Origin: Denitromonas iodatirespirans
Lineage (GTDB): Bacteria; Pseudomonadota; Gammaproteobacteria; Burkholderiales; Rhodocyclaceae
DNA length: 64,000 nt
Assembly: GCF_018524365.1 (NCBI RefSeq)
Contig: NZ_JAEKFT010000023.1
Coordinates: 17,635 to 81,634, forward strand
Reading direction: 5' to 3'
Shown here: piece by piece, positions 57,384-64,000 of the stretch
How the letters are laid out: the number at the start of each line of letters is the position of its first letter
Numbering within the stretch: the first letter of the stretch is position 1
Program-made: the position numbers and the translations under genes
The notes under the pieces: model-generated
Seen by the model: only the letters and a program-made list of their open reading frames with translations
What the model was told of the DNA's origin: nothing
The model's database searches: none

Positions 57384-57429
57384 AATGCTGACCTCAAGAT
57401 GACATTGTTGTCATCTTGAGGTCAGCATT
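57384..57429. promoter_or_regulatory. 46-bp palindrome with a CopR-type core
   Basis: Two perfect 21-base arms flank TTGT. The core GATGACA-TTGT-TGTCATC is the same as the 51078 box except for the spacer. It lies between the cupredoxin stop and the Met-rich gene start, so it may act both as an operator for the Met-rich gene and as a terminator of the cupredoxin transcript. Confidence 0.65.
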
Positions 57430-57454
57430 GCGGGACCTTGGAAGCGGATGACAA

Positions 57455-57979
57455 CTATTCAGTCACTGTCACCTTGGCAATCATGCCGGCCTCCATGTGC
57501 CCGGGGATCAGGCAGGCGAAATCCACGGTGCCGGGTTTGTCGAACTTCCACACGACCCCGCCGCGCTGACCGGGCTTGAGCGTGACCATGTTGGGCTCTT
57601 CGTGCTCCATACCGGGGAATTTGCGCATCATCTCAGCATGGGATTTAAGATCGGCGATCGAGCCAATCACCATTTCGTGCTTCATCTGTCCCGTATTGCG
57701 GGCAAAGAATCGAATCGTCTCACCCGCCTTGACGGTGATCTCATCAGGCACAAAGTGCATGCTGTCGTCCATCAACACATCGATGGTCCGCACGACATCG
57801 GCCGGGTTGCCCGGGACGCCGATGTTTGCCGCGTGGTCTTCTGCATGAGGCACGTCATGCATGTGGTCGGCTTTTTTTTCGTGCATTGGCATGGCATGGC
57901 CGCCGCTGTGACTACCGGCAGCGATGGCGAACGCCGGTAAAAGACCGAAAGCGATCAGCGAAAGTGTTTTTTTCATCAT
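57455..57979 (-). CDS. copI: Periplasmic cupredoxin (CopI-like)
   Basis: ATG 57979 is preceded by GGAGATATAC and gives 174 residues. A signal peptide and His/Met-rich linker (GGHAMPMHEKKADHMHDVPH) lead to a plastocyanin-like domain. It shows VKAGETIRFFARNTGQMKHE, then VDFACLIPGHMEAGMIAKV, with the Cys, His and Met ligands of type 1 copper. CopI-type proteins contribute to copper tolerance. It follows copA and copB on the same strand. Confidence 0.8.
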   Translation of the reverse strand: MMKKTLSLIAFGLLPAFAIAAGSHSGGHAMPMHEKKADHMHDVPHAEDHAANIGVPGNPADVVRTIDVLMDDSMHFVPDEITVKAGETIRFFARNTGQMKHEMVIGSIADLKSHAEMMRKFPGMEHEEPNMVTLKPGQRGGVVWKFDKPGTVDFACLIPGHMEAGMIAKVTVTE

Positions 57980-58030
57980 GTATATCTCCAAGGGTTAGTT
58001 GCCACAAAGTCGCCGTATGACTCGGCGTTG

Positions 58031-58975
58031 TCAGAACCAGAAGCGCAGTCCCGCCACCCAACGGGTTTCACGGGTCGATGCGCCTTCGGCGCGTGCTAGA
58101 TCGGCTGTCTGGCCAAACTTGTTGCTCCACTCCACTCCGATGTAGGGCGCAAACTGACGCGAGACCTCATAGCGCAGACGCAGTCCGAAGGTGGCGTCGG
58201 TCAGGCCACTGCCCATGCCATTGGCTTCATCCTTTTTGCCGTATACATTGATTTCGCCACGCGGCTGCAACACGAGGCGTTGAGTGATGGGGAGTTCGTA
58301 CTCCGCCTCAACACGCAAGGCCGACCGGCCTTCGTTGCCGACGTAGGCTGTGGCGTCGAGCTCGAACCAGTACGGCGCAAGACCCTGAATACCGAACGCG
58401 AGCCAGGAGCGGTCCGGCCCCTCTCCGGTGTCGTAGCGCAGCCCGAGCTGTGCGTCCCAATAGCTCGCGATGGCGTGCCCCCAAAGCAGTTCGGTGCGGG
58501 CTTCTTCGAGGCGGCCGTTGGCATAGTCGCCTTCGGCTTTGACCACGAGACGATCGTAGTCACGACCAAACCAGGCTTGGGCATCGAAGGCCGTCGAGGT
58601 CGCGTCGCGGGTGTCGACCCGTTCGAGCCGATCGAGCAGCAGCGTACCGAAGCTATGCTCATCGGCGAGGCGAAGCTGACGCGGCCCGGCCAGGGCGTAT
58701 TTTCCGCTGTCCAGGGTGTAGCCGCCCGAGTAGGCATGGGGGTCTCGCGCATCGGCCGGCGCTGAGCCGCCTTGCATGTTCATATCGCCGTGGTCCATGG
58801 CGTCCATCGGCATGGCGGCGGGCGCGGCAGCTTGTTTCATCGGGCTGGCACCGGACTCCGGTTTAGCGCCAGCCGCTTCCATAACGTGTTGGCCCTGCGC
58901 GCCGGCGGCGATGGCGAGCGTGGGGGCGGCACCCAGCACGAGCACAGATGCGGCGAGAATCGACAGTGTATTCAT
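58031..58975 (-). CDS. copB: CopB outer-membrane copper resistance protein
   Basis: ATG 58975 follows AGGGAAAACAC and gives 314 residues. After the signal peptide is a Met/His linker (AAMPMDAMDHGDMNMQGG). The beta-barrel domain follows, with FGTLLLDRLERVDTRDATST, FDAQAWFGRDYDRLVVKAEG and the terminal WVAGLRFWF. It matches the CopB family, which binds or exports copper at the outer membrane. It lies 26 bases after copA. Confidence 0.9.
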   Translation of the reverse strand: MNTLSILAASVLVLGAAPTLAIAAGAQGQHVMEAAGAKPESGASPMKQAAAPAAMPMDAMDHGDMNMQGGSAPADARDPHAYSGGYTLDSGKYALAGPRQLRLADEHSFGTLLLDRLERVDTRDATSTAFDAQAWFGRDYDRLVVKAEGDYANGRLEEARTELLWGHAIASYWDAQLGLRYDTGEGPDRSWLAFGIQGLAPYWFELDATAYVGNEGRSALRVEAEYELPITQRLVLQPRGEINVYGKKDEANGMGSGLTDATFGLRLRYEVSRQFAPYIGVEWSNKFGQTADLARAEGASTRETRWVAGLRFWF

Positions 58976-59001
58976 GTGTTTTCCCTGGCTATTCGATGTG
59001 T

Positions 59002-60843
59002 TCATGACACCACCACCTGGCGGAACATGCCCGCGTCCATGTGGAACATGAGGTGGCAATGCCAGGCCCATCGACCGAGCGCATCGGCGGTCACCAGAAA
59101 GCTGATCCGTTGCGCGGGCTGAACAGGAATGGTGTGGCGCCGCGCCTGGAAGGCACCATCTGCGGTTTCGAGCTCACTCCACATGCCATGCAGGTGCATG
59201 GGGTGGGTCATCATGGTGTCGTTGTGCAGAATCACCCGCACACGCTCGCCATAGCGCAGATGCACTGGCGTGGACTGGCCAAATTCCAGCCCATCGAGAG
59301 ACCAGGCGTAGCGCTCCATGTTGCCGGTCAGATGCAGTTCGATCTCGCGCTCCGCACCGCGCGGGTCGATCGGGCCACCGACGGTGGACAGATCCGCGAG
59401 CGTGAGCACACGACGGCCGTTGTTGCGCAGGCCGATGCCGGGGTCGTCGAGGTTGGTGCGCGGCATGTCGACCCGCATGTCGGTACTCGGGCCGTATTCG
59501 GTGCGAGCATGGCGGACCGTCTGGCTGGCTTTGTCGAGCGGATTCTCGGCCATCGCGTGCTGGCTGTGATCCATCGCCATGGCGCCGTGGTTCATGCCGG
59601 GCATGTTGTGCTGCATCGGCATCGCCGCGTGGTTCATGTCCTTCATGCCACCGGCCATGGCGCTGTGGTCCATCCCGGCCATACCGCCCATGGCCCCCAT
59701 CATGTCGGCCATAGTCAGCCACTCGACTTTGTCCAGCGCCGGCACCGGCGCAGTCAGTCCCGGCTGCACTGCCAGGGTTCCGCGTGCATAGCCGCTTCGA
59801 TCCATGGCCTGGGCAAAGAGCGTGTAGGCGTCGTCCTTGGGTTCGACAAGCACGTCGTAAGTCTCGCCCGGCCCGAAGCGGAACTCATCCACCGTCACCG
59901 GCTCGACGTCGACGCCGTCCGACTGGATCACGGTCATCTTGAGACCGGGAATACGCACGTCGTAGAAGCTGTTGCCCGCGCCGTTGATGAAACGCAAGCG
60001 AACCCGCTCACCACGTCGGAACAGGCCGGTCCAATTGCCAGCCGGTGTCGTGCCATTCATCAGGAAGGTCAGCGTCGCGCCGGACAGATCGGCCAGATCA
60101 GTCGGGCTCATGCGCATCTCGTTCCACATCTTGCGTTTGGCGATGGCGCTTTTTAACCCGTCGGTAGACGCATCGCGGAAGAAGTCAGCCACCGTCGGCT
60201 GGTTATAGTTGTAGTAATCGCTCTGCGTTTTCAGCTTGGCGAAGACTTGCATCGGCGCTTCGTCGGTCCAGTCCGACAACTGGACGACGTAGTCGCGATC
60301 GGCACGTACCGGCTCGCCCTCGCGCGACTCGACGATGAGTGCGCCGTACATGCCGGTCAACTCTTGCATGCCGGAGTGGGAGTGGTACCAATATGTGCCG
60401 GTTTGCTCAAGCTTGAAGCGATACGTAAAGGTCTCGCCCGGCGCAATGCCGGCAAAACTGATGCCGGGCACCCCATCCATCTGATAGGGCAAAATGATGC
60501 CGTGCCAGTGAATCGAGGTGGCCTCACGCAGGCGATTGGTCACCCGGATGGTGACCGTGTCGCCCTCGCGCAAGCGCAAGGTTGGCGCGGGGATCGATCC
60601 ATTGATGGTGGTCGCCATGCGCGGATTACCGGTGAAGTTCACGGGCGACTCGGCGACCACGAGATCGATTTCGGTTCCGCGCAACACCGGTGCAGCGCCG
60701 GTGACAGTGCTTGGGGCTCGGTCCGCCGCCGCGTGCAACAGCCCGGGCAGACCGGCAAGAACACCGCCGGCGGCCAGACCCTGAACGAATCGGCGACGAT
60801 TCAGCGTGACAGGTATTCCTATGGGGGAAAAGCGTGCCGGCAT
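59002..60843 (-). CDS. copA: CopA periplasmic multicopper oxidase
   Basis: The 613-residue protein starts with a Tat signal (LNRRRFVQGLAAGGVLAGLP). Copper ligands occur in SIHWHGIILP, YWYHSHSGMQ, THPMHLHGMW and WAWHCHLMFHMDAGM, giving the type 1, 2 and 3 sites. A Met-rich segment (MDHSAMAGGMKDMNHAAMPM, MPGMNHGAMAMDH) around residues 395-435 probably binds extra copper. It oxidises Cu(I) to the less toxic Cu(II) in the periplasm. It diverges from copR, with an operator between. Confidence 0.93.
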   Translation of the reverse strand: MPARFSPIGIPVTLNRRRFVQGLAAGGVLAGLPGLLHAAADRAPSTVTGAAPVLRGTEIDLVVAESPVNFTGNPRMATTINGSIPAPTLRLREGDTVTIRVTNRLREATSIHWHGIILPYQMDGVPGISFAGIAPGETFTYRFKLEQTGTYWYHSHSGMQELTGMYGALIVESREGEPVRADRDYVVQLSDWTDEAPMQVFAKLKTQSDYYNYNQPTVADFFRDASTDGLKSAIAKRKMWNEMRMSPTDLADLSGATLTFLMNGTTPAGNWTGLFRRGERVRLRFINGAGNSFYDVRIPGLKMTVIQSDGVDVEPVTVDEFRFGPGETYDVLVEPKDDAYTLFAQAMDRSGYARGTLAVQPGLTAPVPALDKVEWLTMADMMGAMGGMAGMDHSAMAGGMKDMNHAAMPMQHNMPGMNHGAMAMDHSQHAMAENPLDKASQTVRHARTEYGPSTDMRVDMPRTNLDDPGIGLRNNGRRVLTLADLSTVGGPIDPRGAEREIELHLTGNMERYAWSLDGLEFGQSTPVHLRYGERVRVILHNDTMMTHPMHLHGMWSELETADGAFQARRHTIPVQPAQRISFLVTADALGRWAWHCHLMFHMDAGMFRQVVVS

Positions 60844-60940
60844 GATGACTCCTGTAGGTTGACGACGTAGACTTCTGCGAGCCTTATCGTTTGGAACCGT
60901 CAGTCTGAGCAGCCCAGTCCGTCAGTCAGCTGACCTGCGC

Positions 60941-60956
60941 ATTACATCTTTGTCAT
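60941..60956. promoter_or_regulatory. CopR-type box between copA and copR
   Basis: ATTACATCTTTGTCAT combines an ATTACA half-site with a TGTCAT half-site, 6-4-6, so it is a hybrid of the czc- and cop-type boxes. It lies in the 174-base divergent region. Confidence 0.55.
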
Positions 60957-61017
60957 CTACGCCCGAGGCCCGCCGGCACTGGCACACTGCGCGGGAAACG
61001 AACAGGAGCGTCGAACC

Positions 61018-61701
61018 ATGAAGGTATTGATCGTAGAGGATGAAACGAAGACGGGAGACTATCTGCGCCAAGGCCTGAGTGAAGCCGGATTTACCACCGA
61101 TCTGGCGCGTAACGGCATGGATGGGCTGCATCTGGCGCTCACCGGGGATCACGACCTGATCATCCTGGACGTCATGCTCCCCGGCCTCGACGGATGGCAG
61201 GTGCTCGAAACCGTACGGCGCAGCGGCAAGGAAATGCCGGTACTGTTCCTGACGGCGAAGGATCAGGTTGAAGACCGTGTCAAAGGGTTAGAGCTTGGCG
61301 CCGACGACTACCTCGTCAAACCTTTCGCCTTTTCAGAGCTGCTGGCGCGGATTCGAACGCTCCTTCGACGGGGGCGTAACGGCACAGAGCCAACCACCTT
61401 GAGCCTGGCCGATCTTGAGCTCGATCTGCTTCGGCGACGTGTCACGCGCGCCGGAAAACGCATCGAGCTGACCGCCAAGGAATTTGCCCTTCTCGAACTA
61501 TTGCTGCGCCGCCACGGCGAAGTGCTTCCGCGTTCACTGATCGCATCTCAGGTGTGGGACATGAACTTCGACAGCGACACCAACGTGATTGAAGTGGCGG
61601 TGCGCCGGCTACGCAACAAGGTCGACGAACCTTTCGAGCCCAAACTCATTCACACCGTCCGTGGCATGGGCTACGTCCTTGAAGCACCGGAGGTCGATTG
61701 A
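61018..61701 (+). CDS. copR: CopR/CusR response regulator
   Basis: AACAGGAGCG precedes ATG 61018. The 227-residue OmpR-family protein has Asp51 in [11 protein letters not shown] and [10 protein letters not shown]. The DNA-binding domain includes [15 protein letters not shown] and [20 protein letters not shown]. It is very similar in layout to the CzcR-like regulator at 34494. It is likely to bind the TGACA-N4-TGTCA boxes and activate cop and cus genes. Confidence 0.9.
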   Translation: MKVLIVEDETKTGDYLRQGLSEAGFTTDLARNGMDGLHLALTGDHDLIILDVMLPGLDGWQVLETVRRSGKEMPVLFLTAKDQVEDRVKGLELGADDYLVKPFAFSELLARIRTLLRRGRNGTEPTTLSLADLELDLLRRRVTRAGKRIELTAKEFALLELLLRRHGEVLPRSLIASQVWDMNFDSDTNVIEVAVRRLRNKVDEPFEPKLIHTVRGMGYVLEAPEVD

Positions 61702-63083
61702 ACACCAAGTGGTCGATCACGACCCGCCTCACCTCGTTGTTCGCGCTGGTGTCGAGCGGCGTGCTGCTTGCCTTCAGTGGGATCGTGATTTCCGCGATCG
61801 AAAAGCATTTCGTCGAACAAGACAAAGAAGCACTCCAAGGGAAAATCATCCTGATTGAAAGCGCGGTACGACGCGTCAGCACCCCCGACGCACTCCCCGC
61901 TTTAAGCCAGCTACTCCACGACGCCTTTGTCGGCCATGACGACCTGGTCGTTCTGGCATTGACGCCCGACGGCAACACCCTGCATGCCTCGACTGGCGTC
62001 AGCTTCCCCATCGACAGAGTCCGCCATGCAGCGTCGACTCAGAGCGCCGACACCTTTGACTGGCACGAAGGCGAACAAATCTTTCGGGGGCTCGCGAAAA
62101 CGATACCCAGCAACATTCCGGGCGCCGAACCCATGGTAGTCGCGGTAGCGATCGACATCGATCACCACGCAACCTTCATGGTTCGCTTTGAAAAAACGCT
62201 ATCCGCGTTGGCAACGACTGCCGCACTCGCTTGCGGACTATTTGGTTGGTTCGTCGTACGCCGCGGACTCGCGCCACTTCGGCTGCTGAAAGAGCAGGCC
62301 TCGAATGTCACCGCCAGCCGCCTGGATACCCGGCTGCCCGAAACATCCATACCGGTTGAATTGACTGGCCTCGTTCAAACACTCAACCAGATGCTCGAAC
62401 GCCTTCAGGATGCGTTCAACCGGCTATCAAACTTCTCGTCAGACCTCGCACATGAACTCCGAACGCCCGTCACCAACCTGACAACACAAACCCAGGTCGC
62501 GCTCTCCCAGCCACGCGACGCGCAAGCATATCGAGAGACGCTTGCCTCGAATGCCGAAGAGTTCGAACGGCTATCACGCATGATTTCCGATATGCTGTTT
62601 CTAGCCAAGGCAGATCACGGCCTCATGCTGCCCTCGAGCGAAACCATAGAGCTCAAACAGGAAATCGAAGGGTTGCTCGACTTCTACGACGCCCTCGCCG
62701 AAGAGCGCCAAGTCACTTTGACGGTCGAAGGTCAAGGCCGCATCACCGGCGATCGGCTCATGTTGCGCCGGGCAATAAGCAACCTACTATCTAATGCACT
62801 ACGACACACACCATCGGATGGTCGTATCACCGTTCGCATCCAAAGCACAGGCGCACGCACCCACCTCACCATTGAAAACACGGGTCAAGCTATCGCAGCC
62901 GTGGATATCCCCCACCTCTTCGATCGCTTTTATCGCGCAGACAAAGCCCGCACCCATTCCTCATCGGAAGGCACCGGCCTGGGCCTTGCCATTACAAAAG
63001 CCATTGTTTCAGCTCACAGAGGTAGCGTATCGGTGTCTTCAGACGCCGGCCTAACACGGTTCGATCTCGTTTTTAACGAATGA
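61698..63083 (+). CDS. copS: CopS/CusS sensor histidine kinase
   Basis: TTG 61698 overlaps the copR stop and is preceded by GGAGG, so translation is coupled. The 461-residue protein has two membrane helices around a periplasmic sensor, then HAMP, the H-box [13 protein letters not shown] with His252, and the ATPase motifs [20 protein letters not shown] and [13 protein letters not shown]. It senses periplasmic Cu(I)/Ag(I) and signals to CopR. Confidence 0.9.
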   Translation: MNTKWSITTRLTSLFALVSSGVLLAFSGIVISAIEKHFVEQDKEALQGKIILIESAVRRVSTPDALPALSQLLHDAFVGHDDLVVLALTPDGNTLHASTGVSFPIDRVRHAASTQSADTFDWHEGEQIFRGLAKTIPSNIPGAEPMVVAVAIDIDHHATFMVRFEKTLSALATTAALACGLFGWFVVRRGLAPLRLLKEQASNVTASRLDTRLPETSIPVELTGLVQTLNQMLERLQDAFNRLSNFSSDLAHELRTPVTNLTTQTQVALSQPRDAQAYRETLASNAEEFERLSRMISDMLFLAKADHGLMLPSSETIELKQEIEGLLDFYDALAEERQVTLTVEGQGRITGDRLMLRRAISNLLSNALRHTPSDGRITVRIQSTGARTHLTIENTGQAIAAVDIPHLFDRFYRADKARTHSSSEGTGLGLAITKAIVSAHRGSVSVSSDAGLTRFDLVFNE

Positions 63084-63543
63084 CCCCAAGTACTTGCGAA
63101 CAAGCGAACGACATGCTTTCGCCGATATAGCGGCGGCAAACGACGAGATAGCAGCCGTTCAGCTGAGTTGTAATCATCGGCTGACTTGGCCGACCTGCTG
63201 AAGTAGATCATCCGGCAGGTATCAGCGCGGAGCGGCCCGTCAAGCGGCTGGTTTGGAGAAGATGTGTCCGGCAGCTTCTGGCCGGTTGCTGAAGTTCAGT
63301 CGGCGCGGACTGGCCGGCAGCTCCGGCCGAGAACTTGTCATCCATGATTCGACGGCAGCTCGGCCTTTGCTGACCTTCGGTCGCAGTCCAAATCGGTCAG
63401 CAATGTGCCGGTCACCTGCCGTTTAGCCGCTGATAGTGATTGGTTGCCGCTTGTTAGGGCTACTGCCGAACCCGGCCCGATATTGCCATTCGACCTGCCA
63501 CGGGCGTCTCATAAATAGAACGATAAAACACGCTAAGGCGTGG
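63084..63543. other. Non-coding junction before merR
   Basis: No gene is supported. The segment contains several degenerate GGCAGCT/GGCCGG stretches (about 63260-63450) of mixed orientation. It separates the copper island from the mercury locus and may hold a transposon end, but no Tn21-type terminal repeat was recognised. Confidence 0.4.
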
Positions 63544-63987
63544 TCACCCGCGATTGTCCTGCTCCGATGCAGCGAGCTTCGTTCCGTCCTGTAATGACGC
63601 AATCAGCGGACAGGACACGTTCCCTTGCCGCGCGTGACAGGCGCGCACCAGTTCAGATAGCACGCTTTCCATACGCGCCAAATCGGCCATTTTCTCGCGT
63701 ACGTCTAGGAGCTTGTGCTCAGCCAGGCTGCTGGCTTCCTCGCAATGGGTGCCGTCATCCAGGCGCAATAGCTCGGCGATTTCATCCAGGCTGAAACCCA
63801 GCCGTTGGGCCGATTTCACAAATCGCACCCGCGTCACGTCCGCGGCGCGATAGCGGCGAATGCTGCCATAGGGCTTGTCCGGCTCGGGCAACAAGCCCTT
63901 GCGCTGGTAGAACCGGATGGTCTCCACATTGACGCCAGCGGCCTTGGCAAAAAGGCCGATGGTCAGGTTTTCAAATTTGCTTTCCAT
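63544..63987 (-). CDS. merR: MerR mercury-responsive regulator
   Basis: The 147-residue protein starts at ATG 63987. It has the Tn501/Tn21-type helix-turn-helix ([20 protein letters not shown]) and the Hg(II) ligands Cys82 (GTHCEEA), Cys117 (ACHAR) and Cys126 (VSCPLIA). It represses and, with Hg(II), activates a divergent mer operon. That operon would lie just beyond the right edge of the window. Confidence 0.93.
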   Translation of the reverse strand: MESKFENLTIGLFAKAAGVNVETIRFYQRKGLLPEPDKPYGSIRRYRAADVTRVRFVKSAQRLGFSLDEIAELLRLDDGTHCEEASSLAEHKLLDVREKMADLARMESVLSELVRACHARQGNVSCPLIASLQDGTKLAASEQDNRG

Positions 63988-64000
63988 GCTGCTTGATTCC

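Noticed and set aside
59041..60156. 371-codon open frame on the plus strand
   Set aside because: Antisense to the multicopper oxidase; His-rich only because it mirrors Met codons (ATG/CAT).

Overview
The window is accessory DNA from a Gram-negative bacterium, most likely a betaproteobacterium (Rhodocyclales or Burkholderiales). The basis is moderately high GC, CopK- and CzcE-type proteins best known from Cupriavidus, a Tn501/Tn21-type MerR, and a VirB/VirD4 transfer system with TrfB/KorA-like regulators. No rRNA, tRNA, CRISPR array, integrase, replication gene or relaxase was recognised, so a plasmid and an integrative conjugative element remain equally open.

Left part (1-9,670). A TrfB-like regulator runs off the left edge and diverges from an operon with a clear promoter and a perfect 16-bp operator. 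That operon encodes a ribbon-helix-helix antitoxin, a zeta-type toxin kinase, an OmpA-like lipoprotein, TraX and three small unknown proteins, tightly packed with several ATGA overlaps. It is followed by a single-chain MmeI-like restriction-modification enzyme, an HNH endonuclease on the other strand, and a second TrfB-like regulator with a small membrane protein.

Transfer region (10,000-26,350). One long operon follows virB order: two unknown genes, virB2, virB3, virB4, virB5, a small membrane-anchored protein, virB6, a 49-residue virB7, virB8, virB9, virB10, virB11 and virD4. After it come an orphan LPD7/KfrB-type protein, a secreted protein, trbM and a second antitoxin/zeta pair. The second zeta protein lacks the Walker A lysine. 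virB1 and the relaxase are absent from the window.

Middle (26,350-34,400). Small unknown genes, an HTH protein and an IS3 transposase remnant lead to a three-gene cassette: a MerR-like regulator, a 1026-residue N6-adenine methylase and a PD-(D/E)XK nuclease partner. An ankyrin-repeat protein follows.

Metal-resistance island (34,400-64,000). This is a chain of metal modules: a CzcR-like regulator, czcCBA (HME1 RND efflux), a CzcS-like kinase, CopK and CzcE-like periplasmic proteins, cusCBA (HME4, with CusF fused to CusB), CusF, a DUF2933/ICMT/P-type ATPase/YHS/HD-GYP group, SHOCT, cytochrome c and Met-rich proteins, a cupredoxin, CopB, CopA multicopper oxidase and the CopRS two-component system. 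It ends with merR at the right edge, which points to a mercury operon just beyond. Related ATKACA-N4-TGTMAT boxes recur in front of the regulated metal genes and probably bind the two OmpR-family regulators.
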